Shown piece by piece: positions 34,200 to 40,902 of a DNA stretch of 64,000 bases. The notes beneath the pieces are model-generated. The model searched no databases, was not told the origin of the DNA, and saw nothing but the letters and a program-made list of their open reading frames with translations. Location of the stretch: contig JBEKHB010000008.1 of assembly GCA_050012495.1 (NCBI GenBank), positions 22,982 to 86,981 on the forward strand, written 5' to 3'. The stretch comes from BOG-1155 sp050012495. Lineage in GTDB: Bacteria; Desulfobacterota; Syntrophorhabdia; Syntrophorhabdales; WCHB1-27. The position numbers were made by a program, and so were the translations under genes. Within the stretch, counting starts at the first letter, position 1. Each line of letters opens with the position of its first letter.

Positions 34200-34478
34200 A
34201 TGACCCTCCCGTTTGCTCAGTCCGTATGGATCGTGGAGTTCGCCACGAAAAGTCAATGGGCAGTTGGCCAGGTCGCTGCTCGGGCAGTAATTGACGCCAC
34301 GGCTAGCCTGATGGAAGTTATGCCGCTTTGGCTCTTGCACGGCTGTAAGAAGGCTCTTGTTCTCAACCGGCAAAGCCTTGATTTTAGAACCGGGATTCGA
34401 GACCTGCAACTTTCCGATATCGGGCACAAAGGGTTCACGAGAATGGAACAGAACTTGCGCCCCACGCGAACAAAGTAA
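34200..34478 (+). CDS. Small protein of unknown function
   Basis: 92 residues from the ATG at 34200 (a TTG at 34188 is in frame). The first half is rich in small and hydrophobic residues (AVGQVAARAVIDATASLMEV), the second half is polar and basic. No motif is recognised and the ribosome site is weak. It follows the protease-like gene by 27 bases in the same direction and is probably cotranscribed. Confidence 0.4.
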   Translation: MTLPFAQSVWIVEFATKSQWAVGQVAARAVIDATASLMEVMPLWLLHGCKKALVLNRQSLDFRTGIRDLQLSDIGHKGFTRMEQNLRPTRTK

Positions 34479-34499
34479 TTTTCTTTCATGGAGTAACTG

Positions 34500-34679
34500 A
34501 TGGACAAGAAAGAAACTGATGTTTTCGAAATCATCGAAGGGCTAGGATCAGTCGACCCCGAGGCGCTCGAGGATTTTGAGCGCACGATGACTGACGAGGT
34601 CATTCCCGAAATCGTCAGGACAGTAGAGAAGCGACGTATGTGCGCAGCCGAGAGTCGACAACTGCAGCTCAAGGGCTGA
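34500..34679 (+). CDS. Very small acidic protein of unknown function
   Basis: 59 residues (MDKKETDVFEIIEGLGSVDP at the start), acidic in the first 40 residues and basic at the end. GGAG lies six bases before the ATG, a better signal than for its neighbour. It is the third gene of the protease-like cassette and ends 5 bases before the end of the convergent helix-turn-helix gene. The small acidic character would fit an inhibitor or antitoxin, which is speculation. Confidence 0.45.
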   Translation: MDKKETDVFEIIEGLGSVDPEALEDFERTMTDEVIPEIVRTVEKRRMCAAESRQLQLKG

Positions 34680-34684
34680 ACGGG

Positions 34685-35044
34685 TTAATCTTTCGCTTTG
34701 CGCATACGTTCATAGGCGGCTCGAACAATCGCCTCTACAGCCTCGGCGGATTCCTTATCCAGGTTAGGGTCAGCACGCAATAGTGACGAAATTTGCGCCA
34801 TTGGTTCGGCATGCGCCGCTTTATACGGGGCATGGACGAAATCAGAGGGATTCAAACCAGCCCATGCGGAAAGAGCGGCTAGACTCGCCGCATCGGGCCT
34901 GCGTCCTTTCGCCATCCGTGCCAATGTGGAAGCGCTAACCCCGGTTTCAGCTGCCACTTGCTTCCAGTTCTTCGATCGGGCGGCGACTGAGGGGGCCGTG
35001 GATAACAGGAAGAAGCTCGACAGCTCCCCATCGCCTATCGTCAT
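34685..35044 (-). CDS. XRE-type helix-turn-helix protein, N-terminus derived from a repeat
   Basis: 119 residues with one Cro/CI-type DNA-binding domain: WKQVAAETGVSASTLARMAKGRRPDAASLAALSAW (about 27-60), followed by a helical C-terminus (EAVEAIVRAAYERMRKAKD). The only available start, ATG at 35044, lies inside the dispersed repeat at 35010-35299, so its first dozen residues (MTIGDGELSSFF) are repeat-encoded; no ribosome-binding site is visible. Homologues normally have about 15-20 other residues ahead of the helix-turn-helix. It may be a regulator of the adjacent cassette, damaged or re-started at its 5' end. Confidence 0.6.
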   Translation of the reverse strand: MTIGDGELSSFFLLSTAPSVAARSKNWKQVAAETGVSASTLARMAKGRRPDAASLAALSAWAGLNPSDFVHAPYKAAHAEPMAQISSLLRADPNLDKESAEAVEAIVRAAYERMRKAKD

Positions 35045-35299
35045 TTTTTTGAGACAACCGGGGGAAAGTGCGTTTTGTCATCCCTGGTTGTCGCCCCTCC
35101 TTGTCACTTTGACAGGAGCGCGAGAAACACGGATAATCTTATAGACCGGGCAGTCACTGTGATAGGCCGGAAAAGATGACGGAAGCCCGGCCGGTTTGAG
35201 CCGGTTTCGAGAGGTTCCAGAGGCCGCGCCGCTCTTTGACAATTGAGCCTCGACCCGCGCCCAACGGATGCGGGTGCCCCGGCTGCATCCGACGGCGGT
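35010..35299. repeat. Dispersed leader-like repeat, copy 1
   Basis: About 290 bases that align with 62281-62543, and in their first part with 61371-61460. Best conserved are CGACAGCTCCCC..TCGCCTATCG at the left end, TTTGTCATCCCTGGTTGTC, GACCGGGCAGTCA, and a long right block ending CGCGCCGCTCTTTGACAATT and GCATCCGACGGCGGT. GCTCTTTGACAA (35231-35242) resembles a boxA antitermination element, which is found in rRNA and some CRISPR leaders. No direct-repeat array follows. Confidence 0.8.
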
Positions 35300-35404
35300 G
35301 CTGCCCGGCCGGGCGCATTCGCTTCCGGCCGTGACACCCCTTTTCCGGCCGTGGTCGTTCATTCAAAATTCATAATTTATAATTCTCTTCCCCCCCCCTA
35401 AAAC

Positions 35405-35430
35405 CGTGCAGTTTCGTGCACAATCGTGCA
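35405..35430. repeat. Three CGTGCA repeats at exact 10-base spacing
   Basis: CGTGCA occurs at 35405-35410, 35415-35420 and 35425-35430, one helical turn apart, directly after an AT-rich stretch (35363-35390) and a run of C. The phasing is typical of iterons or cooperative binding sites. The rest of the 35300-35577 gap holds nothing else recognisable. Confidence 0.5.
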
Positions 35431-35577
35431 CCCCCCTTCTGAAATCTCTTGCAGGATAAGGGAATCAGCAAAGGGCTACCGAGACGGTTGGTGAAAAATG
35501 CATGCCGAAGAGGGTAAATTATTATTGACAAGGAGGAGCAGCTTGCAAGAGAATGTAAGGTCTCGAGGAAAAGGAGA

Positions 35578-36297
35578 GTGGAAAACAAAGGCAAGGCGAT
35601 AATAATCGGGGCGTCGAGCGGCATCGGTGAAGCTCTTGCTCGCCTCCTCTCAAGCAAAGGCTTCAGGGTAGGCATATGCGCGAGGAGAAGCCATTTGCTT
35701 ATTTCCCTTCAGTCCGATCTTTCCGGCAGTGTAGTCAAAGAGATGGATGTCGGCAAGCCGGATGAGGCTATCGAGCTGTTCCGGGGATTGCTCGAAGAGA
35801 TGGGGGGCGCTGATGTAGTCGTGATAAGTGCAGGAACCGGCTTTATTAACCCGGAGCTCGAATGGCAGAAGGAAAAAACGACCATAGACGTGAATGTCAT
35901 CGGATTCTGTGCCATGGCAAATGCAGCAGTGAAGTACTTTATGAAAAGCGGCCGAGGGCATTTGGTGGCCATATCTTCCGTTGCAGCCCTCTTTGGCTCT
36001 CATCAAGCGCCGGCATATAGTGCATCCAAGGCCTTTGTTTTGAACTATCTTGAAGGACTGCAGGGGCGGATGAAGAGGGCGCGTCTGCCGATTACCGTAA
36101 CGGATATCCGGGCAGGTTTTGTTGATACTGCTATGGCTCAGGGTCCTGGTATTTTCTGGATGGCTTCGCCGGAAAAGGCGGCTTGGCAGATATATCAGGC
36201 GATCATGAAGAAAAAGACCTGTGCCTATGTCACACGAAGATGGCGGCTGATCGCATGGCTCTTAAAAATTGTTCCCCACTCGCTGCTGGCCCGGTGA
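35578..36297 (+). CDS. Short-chain dehydrogenase/reductase
   Basis: 239 residues of the classical SDR family. The NAD(P) site is IIGASSGIGEAL (8-19), followed by ICARR, the NAG-like VISAGTG, and the active-site residues in AISSVAALFGSHQ and YSASKAF (Ser, Tyr-x-x-x-Lys). The C-terminal 30 residues (RRWRLIAWLLKIVPHSLLAR) are basic and hydrophobic and may bind membrane. The start is GTG at 35578, with AAGGAGA immediately ahead and GAGG further upstream. Substrate unknown; it stands alone between the accessory region and the selenoprotein gene. Confidence 0.88.
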   Translation: MENKGKAIIIGASSGIGEALARLLSSKGFRVGICARRSHLLISLQSDLSGSVVKEMDVGKPDEAIELFRGLLEEMGGADVVVISAGTGFINPELEWQKEKTTIDVNVIGFCAMANAAVKYFMKSGRGHLVAISSVAALFGSHQAPAYSASKAFVLNYLEGLQGRMKRARLPITVTDIRAGFVDTAMAQGPGIFWMASPEKAAWQIYQAIMKKKTCAYVTRRWRLIAWLLKIVPHSLLAR

Positions 36298-36523
36298 GCC
36301 CTCCGTTGGCTTCCCGTCTCACCCTCACGTATGGTTTGGCCTTTAAAATCTCAACGCTGACAGGTTGTCTTGACAAACTGATGCCGGTTTCCTTATCCTT
36401 TGGTGAGATTCCGGAAATGTTCGGCTCTCAACATATCCGGAATAAGGACTCGCTCCATAGTAGAGTGTGATGCAGCAACAACTGCCGCCCTGCCCGTGAA
36501 AGGGAAGGGATAAAAGGAGACGT

Positions 36524-37141
36524 ATGGAATTGCCGGCAATCCTCGAAATATTCTCCGATTACGTGTGACCGTGGTGTTATTTCAGTACGGTGAGTACTGA
36601 TCGACTGGCCCGGGAATATGAGATCGAAGTCAGATGGCTCGCCTTCCCCCTCCATCCCGAGACCCCGGAAGAAGGCTTGACCCTTGAAGAGCTTTTTGCC
36701 GGACACAATGTGGATGTTCCACGTATTCAGCAGCGTCTCAAGGGGGTAGCAGACTCGCTCGGTCTGCCCCTGGCCGGCCGCACAAAGACCTACAACAGCC
36801 GTTTGGCCCAGGAGCTTGCGAAATGGGCGGAGTCCGAGGGTTACGGGGATCGATTTCACCACGCGGTCTTCAGGGCCTATTTCGCGGAAAGGCTGAACAT
36901 TGCCAGGGTGGATGACCTTGTGGGTCTGGCCGCATCCGTGGGACTTCTCGCGGATGTTGCCCGGCGCGTGGTCCTGGCGAGAAGTTTCCGGGAAGCGGTG
37001 GATGCCGATTGGGACCGGTCCCTCGCGCTGGGGATCACGGCAGTCCCCACCTTCATCATGGGCGATCGGAGGGTCGTCGGTTTTCAGCCCTATGAGACCC
37101 TGGCGCAACTCGTAAGAAGCTCCGGGGTGACGAAGAGATAG
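36524..37141 (+). CDS. FrnE/DsbA-like oxidoreductase, candidate selenoprotein (U-P-W-C)
   Basis: Reading from the ATG at 36524 (AAGGAG seven bases upstream) gives MELPAILEIFSDYV, an in-frame TGA at 36566-36568, then PWCYFSTV and the complete remainder of a 205-residue FrnE-type DsbA protein. In homologues this position is the first Cys of C-P-W-C, so the TGA replaces the resolving/attacking Cys exactly, as expected for selenocysteine. Thirteen bases after the TGA a perfect 7-base stem with loop GGTGA forms a bacterial SECIS-like hairpin (36582-36600). The rest shows the FrnE pattern AFPLHPETPEEG, KTYNSRLAQELAKWAE, and the cis-Pro loop GITAVPTFIMGDRRVVGFQP. It is a cytoplasmic dithiol/selenol oxidoreductase. 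Without readthrough only residues from an internal start would be made, lacking the active site. Confidence 0.85.
36582..36600 (+). promoter_or_regulatory. SECIS-like hairpin for UGA decoding
   Basis: TCAGTAC (36582-36588) pairs perfectly with GTACTGA (36594-36600) around the five-base loop GGTGA. It begins 13 bases after the TGA codon. In the E. coli fdhF SECIS the hairpin starts about 11 bases after UGA and its loop has G-G-U bound by SelB, so position, stem and loop agree. Confidence 0.75.
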
Positions 37142-37160
37142 GGTTAGCACCCGCCACCTT

Positions 37161-37179
37161 TCGGTATCAGCGATACCGA
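37161..37179. terminator. Hairpin between convergent genes
   Basis: CGGTATC-AGC-GATACCG, extended by a T-A pair, lies between the selenoprotein gene and the convergent acetoacetate-decarboxylase-like gene and overlaps the last codons of the latter. It has no T-run, so termination is only likely. Confidence 0.4.
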
Positions 37180-37994
37180 TAAAGTACCTTGCCTCCGGTA
37201 ATGGTCATACCGAGTTGAAAGGAAAAACCGCTCATTGCTTCAATAGGCCCCAGATCAGCCACCTCCTCGAACAGTGAAGGCATAAAACGTACAACTGCAT
37301 CGCCTTCCCATGCGTCAGCGATTCGTGCATTTATCACATTACTGACTGCAATATCATGAACCAAAGGCTTCGCGGGGTTTTCATAGTCCGGGAAATGGCG
37401 CATGAGATAGAATTTGAAAGGCGGTACGTCTGCCGGCGCGACCTGCTTTCTAAAATTGAGAGACCCCTCCACGATCCTCTCCTCGTGGGACACACAGATA
37501 CCTTTTATTTTCGCTCCAATCTTCTTTCCCCCTACCTTTGGGGTTAGTTCATGGAGTTTCGTGATATGGATACGGCCGAGCTTCTTGGGAAATCCCTGAG
37601 TAAATCCCCGCATGAGGGTAAAGTCGTTGTCGACCCAGATATACGGCACATAATAGCCGGGAACGCCTTCGAACTGACACCCAACCATTATAATACATTC
37701 GTGATAGGTGGACCGCTCAGGGTTTATAAAGGCGAGGTCCGGGTTGGATTCACTCACTGAAACCCACTCGACAAACCATACCACCCCTTCACCAGGATTG
37801 GGGCCAATTTCAAGGGGAGGCGGCAGCAGCGCTTTTACCTTTTTCTCATCTGCCCTGAAGATAAGATGCATCACATCTCCTCCATAATGCCATGGCGGGG
37901 CATCGATAAGGGATGACCGACCCTCCGGAGACAAGGGCAACATATATCCCTTGAGCGAAAACGCTTTCTCTGAATCCATAATTCCTCCTCGCAT
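37167..37994 (-). CDS. Acetoacetate decarboxylase family protein
   Basis: 275 residues. The family core is visible in WHYGGDVMHLIFRADEKKV, the FVEWVSVSE strand, YYVPYIWVDND and FTQGFPKKLGRI. The first Lys of FPKK corresponds to the Schiff-base lysine (Lys115) of clostridial acetoacetate decarboxylase. Homologues outside solventogenic bacteria often catalyse aldol/dehydration reactions instead, so the substrate is open. Two starts have ribosome sites: ATG at 37994 (AGGAGGG) and ATG at 37979 (GAGGAGGA); I kept the longer. A small lipoprotein gene lies upstream in the same direction. Confidence 0.85.
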   Translation of the reverse strand: MRGGIMDSEKAFSLKGYMLPLSPEGRSSLIDAPPWHYGGDVMHLIFRADEKKVKALLPPPLEIGPNPGEGVVWFVEWVSVSESNPDLAFINPERSTYHECIIMVGCQFEGVPGYYVPYIWVDNDFTLMRGFTQGFPKKLGRIHITKLHELTPKVGGKKIGAKIKGICVSHEERIVEGSLNFRKQVAPADVPPFKFYLMRHFPDYENPAKPLVHDIAVSNVINARIADAWEGDAVVRFMPSLFEEVADLGPIEAMSGFSFQLGMTITGGKVLYRYR

Positions 37995-38014
37995 GACACG
38001 ACCCTCCTTTTATT

Positions 38015-38179
38015 TTATTGACCGGGAATACCTCTTTTTGCTACAGCGGCTGAGTCAAGTCCGATAGTATTATGTTCTTTTACTACTTCATGTGGTTCTA
38101 TTGAACTAATTACAGGAATAGTCCGGGAACATGCACTTGAAATAAATAGAAATATCATTAAAACCTGAAATGCCTTCAT
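38015..38179 (-). CDS. Small predicted lipoprotein (54 residues)
   Basis: A short frame with GGAGGG seven bases before the ATG at 38179. The product starts MKAFQVLMIFLFISSAC, a signal peptide with lipobox I-S-S-A-Cys17, so the mature protein would be a 38-residue lipoprotein in the periplasm or on a membrane. It is more AT-rich than its neighbours. It lies 20 bases ahead of the decarboxylase-like gene and may share its transcript. No homologue is recognised. Confidence 0.6.
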   Translation of the reverse strand: MKAFQVLMIFLFISSACSRTIPVISSIEPHEVVKEHNTIGLDSAAVAKRGIPGQ

Positions 38180-38491
38180 GCAGCCTCCCTCCATTCTTGC
38201 GTGCCGGCGGTACGCTGCTCCACGTTACCCCACCTTACCATCACGGCACGATATTTTACCATACCGTTACGAGTGTATACAGGGTCAGGTCTTGCACACG
38301 CACATTCCCTTTCCTTTCTTCAAGATCCGTTTCACCGCCCGTGCCCGCCGTCACATAAGGGATGTTGAGATAGTCACCGGTTTGCGCCTCTTGAGAAGAC
38401 GAGCCGTAATCAGACCTTACAGCACACAGTGGATGATCGCAAGACCTGTACCGATATAACCTTGCGAACTTCTGTGCGCCGATTCAGTGGG
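38180..38491. other. Intergenic, nothing recognised
   Basis: About 310 bases between the divergently read lipoprotein gene and the toxin-antitoxin pair. No convincing coding frame with a ribosome site, no inverted repeats of note; a lone GTATAC half-site occurs at 38275-38280. Confidence 0.5.
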
Positions 38492-38520
38492 TTGACATTT
38501 ACATCTGAAACAAGTAGACT
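38492..38520 (+). promoter_or_regulatory. Promoter of the toxin-antitoxin pair
   Basis: TTGACA (38492-38497), 17-base spacer, TAGACT (38515-38520), followed 21 bases later by the antitoxin ATG with an AGGAGGGG ribosome site. Confidence 0.65.
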
Positions 38521-38541
38521 AGTGTCAGGAGGGGTTGAACC

Positions 38542-38784
38542 ATGGCAACAACTACAGTGAGAATCTCGGAGGACAGGAGAGATACCCTTAAGATCATCGC
38601 AAGCGTCGAAAAAAGGGATATCAAGGAGATACTCTCGGAGCTCATAGACGAGTACATTCAGCGGCACCAGGAAACCCTTGAGATACTTTCCCGGCCCGAC
38701 TGGGTTGGTGCGATCAACGAGGGGCTGAAGGCCTCAGAAAAAGGCGAGACCGTTAAGTGGCGCAAAAAGAGACCTGGGAAATAA
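38542..38784 (+). CDS. Antitoxin, ribbon-helix-helix type
   Basis: 80 residues. The N-terminus TTTVRISEDRRDTLKIIAS followed by DIKEILSELIDEYI is the beta strand plus two helices of a MetJ/Arc-type DNA-binding domain; the C-terminal part (WVGAINEGLKASEKGE) would wrap the toxin. It precedes and overlaps the RelE-type toxin gene by 28 bases, the normal order for autoregulated type II modules. Confidence 0.82.
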   Translation: MATTTVRISEDRRDTLKIIASVEKRDIKEILSELIDEYIQRHQETLEILSRPDWVGAINEGLKASEKGETVKWRKKRPGK

Positions 38785-39032
38785 TCCTGACGCGGCCTGC
38801 CGAGAAGGTCTATGATAAGTCGTCTGCGGATGTTCGGCAACGGCTTGACAGGTGCTTTGAGGATCTGGAGAAGAATCCCTTGTACGGCGGTACTATAAGG
38901 CCGCTCACCGGTCATCTGAAAGGACTGTACAGGTACAGGGTCGGAGACCGGCGGGTAATTTACCGACTTTACAGCGAGAGGCTGACCGTTGAAGTAATTG
39001 CGATCCTGCCGAGAGGAGACGCTTACAAATAA
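38757..39032 (+). CDS. RelE/ParE-family toxin
   Basis: 91 residues with the RelE fold signature: a long helix pair (DVRQRLDRCFEDLEKNP), then GLYRYRVGDRRVIYRLYSE and a C-terminal AILPRGDAYK. Such toxins cut mRNA on the ribosome or poison gyrase. The start is GTG at 38757 inside the antitoxin gene, in a different frame. Confidence 0.85.
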   Translation: MAQKETWEIILTRPAEKVYDKSSADVRQRLDRCFEDLEKNPLYGGTIRPLTGHLKGLYRYRVGDRRVIYRLYSERLTVEVIAILPRGDAYK

Positions 39033-39314
39033 AACCTATGATAATAATTCGGAGGGAGTGCCCGGAAGAAGGACTCGGCTGACTTCTTCGTAAAACCAAT
39101 CGTGAAAATCTTCATCGGGAGCTTCTCCCGGCCTGCTCTTTTTCAACGCTCCTGGTCTTGGCAGTGTAAGCGGTACGCTCGCCTTGAGTTTTGTATGCGT
39201 CCTCAATCATGACTTCACGGGTGCGGAATAGGTCGCCGTACTCGCGTATCTTAAGCTGTCGAAGTAATCTTGCGACAGCCTCCCCTTGAGTCTCCACACC
39301 GCCGTCCGCCCCAC
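39033..39314. other. Gap with an unrecognised minus-strand coding tail
   Basis: On the minus strand a frame ending at 39112 reads GEAVARLLRQLKIREYGDLF and DAYKTQGERTAYTAKTRS, which looks like real protein but runs on without a start into the opposite reading of fixX. It may be the 3' remnant of a deleted gene. Otherwise nothing is seen. Confidence 0.3.
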
Positions 39315-39596
39315 CTACCCGAACCTGTGGCTTACCCCGTAGCCGCCCGTGGGAAAGCGCCACTCGATGTTGAGGTGGGGACAGCCTATCCTGCAGGAGC
39401 CGCACTCGACGCATCCTTCCCAGGCAACGGTGATCCGGCCCAACTCGTGCCTGTAGACGTTGGCGGGACAGAAGTAAAGGCAGGGCTGCTCGTCGCATCG
39501 CTCCCCACAGACGGCGCCGTCGAGGATCCTGATATGGGGCTCCTCGGCGACGCGAAAGCGGTCGAGGAATAGCTTATCTTCGATCTTGACGCTCAT
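39315..39596 (-). CDS. fixX: FixX ferredoxin-like protein
   Basis: 93 residues with CVECGSCRIGCPHLNIEW, the FixX-type [4Fe-4S] motif, and the family N-terminus KIEDKLFLDRF. It passes electrons with the FixC flavoprotein to quinone. The start at 39596 has GGAGGA upstream and overlaps the fixC stop by 4 bases. Last gene of the fix operon. Confidence 0.9.
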   Translation of the reverse strand: MSVKIEDKLFLDRFRVAEEPHIRILDGAVCGERCDEQPCLYFCPANVYRHELGRITVAWEGCVECGSCRIGCPHLNIEWRFPTGGYGVSHRFG

Positions 39597-40897
39597 TTCA
39601 CGCTCCTCCAACCCTCCCACAGCAGCCGAAGCAGTCTGAGCAGTGGGATGTCGCGGAGAATCCTCGCCCGGATGGCCCTCTGTTTCAGCTTTTTCGGCGT
39701 CCCGTCCACGGTCAGCATCTGCCGCGCCGCATATCCCGCGGCTTCCGGCAGCGTGGTGAAGAGCTCATGATGGCGGAGGCGGAATCCATTGAATCCACGG
39801 TACTTTCTCAAGTCGGCCATCACGTACGATCCCTGCAGCCTCGAGGTATAGCCGTCAAGGCCGTCGCGGGTGAAATCACCCCTCTCCATAGCCTCTACGA
39901 TGGCCTCCGCGGCAAAGCGGCCCGACGTCATGGCCATGTTCGACCCCTCCCGGTGGAGCGCGTTGAACAACATCCCCGAATCGCCCGCGATGAGATACCC
40001 GTCGCCGCACAGCCGGGGGATGGCGTCGTAGCCGGCCTCGGCTATCCAGTGGGCCATGTACTCCCTCGGCCGGCCGCCCTTCACGAGGGGGGCGACCCGC
40101 GGGTGCGTCTTGAACTCCTCCAGCATCTCGTAGGGCCTCACCTTGTGGGTCATGAAATCGGAAAGGTTGGCGCCGATAGCGACGGAGAGCGAACTCCTGT
40201 TCGTGTAGATCACGCCGATCCCGTCCATGCCCTTCGTCGCCACTCCAAGGACCTCGATGGTTACGCCAGAGCCCGCCTCCACGTGGAACCGCTCGTTGAT
40301 CGCCTCTTCGGAGAGCTCGACGACGTCCTTGACCGCGAGGGCGACGTGCTCCGGTGCTGCCTCGGGACGGAACCCTGTTTTTGCGGCCAGCGGTGAATTG
40401 ATGCCGTCGGCCAAAAGGACGACCCTCGCGTAGACGTCGCCGTCGGGACGGTCGGTCCTTAACCCGACGACGCGGCCGCCGCCGTCCCTCAGCAGGTCCG
40501 TCACGACAGTGGCGGGCACTACGAAGGCGCCCCTGGATTTGGCCTGCTCCGCAAACCATCGGTCGAATTTCGCCCTGCCCACGGTAAAGCTGTTGAACTT
40601 GAGCGTCTCCTCAAAAACCCGGTCGCGGAAGCTCACGGCGTAGCCGCCGTCTGCGGAGAGGTACCAGGCCTGCGACTCGACGATGTTCCGCTCGATAGGA
40701 CAATTCCTCTCCGCGAAGTCGGGCACGATCCGGGCGAGGTCGTGCCCATAGAGTACGCCTCCCGACATGTTCTTGGCGCCCGGGTACTCCCCGCGCTCGA
40801 AGACAACGGTTTTCACACCCTTTTCGGCGAGGATGGCTGCGGCCGAGCTGCCTGCCGGACCCGCTCCCACGACCGCGACGTCGAACTGCTCTCCCAT
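39593..40897 (-). CDS. fixC: FixC, ETF-quinone-oxidoreductase-type flavoprotein
   Basis: 434 residues from the ATG at 40897. FAD site FDVAVVGAGPAGSSAAAILAEKG at the N-terminus, GADEE-type dinucleotide contacts and GDGYLIAGDSGMLFNAL for the second FAD motif. It resembles ETF:quinone oxidoreductase but is shorter, the Fe-S part being supplied by FixX. It accepts electrons from FixAB and reduces menaquinone at the membrane. An upstream in-frame start at 40924 overlaps fixB; 40897 gives a proper homologous N-terminus. Confidence 0.92.
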   Translation of the reverse strand: MGEQFDVAVVGAGPAGSSAAAILAEKGVKTVVFERGEYPGAKNMSGGVLYGHDLARIVPDFAERNCPIERNIVESQAWYLSADGGYAVSFRDRVFEETLKFNSFTVGRAKFDRWFAEQAKSRGAFVVPATVVTDLLRDGGGRVVGLRTDRPDGDVYARVVLLADGINSPLAAKTGFRPEAAPEHVALAVKDVVELSEEAINERFHVEAGSGVTIEVLGVATKGMDGIGVIYTNRSSLSVAIGANLSDFMTHKVRPYEMLEEFKTHPRVAPLVKGGRPREYMAHWIAEAGYDAIPRLCGDGYLIAGDSGMLFNALHREGSNMAMTSGRFAAEAIVEAMERGDFTRDGLDGYTSRLQGSYVMADLRKYRGFNGFRLRHHELFTTLPEAAGYAARQMLTVDGTPKKLKQRAIRARILRDIPLLRLLRLLWEGWRSVK

Positions 40898-40902
40898 GTG
40901 TG

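Noticed and set aside
35010..35577. CRISPR array after the leader-like repeat
   Set aside because: No direct repeats with regular spacers were found here or after 62543; only the boxA-like motif is suggestive.
38275..38280. A third GntR operator
   Set aside because: Only a single GTATAC hexamer without a second half-site.
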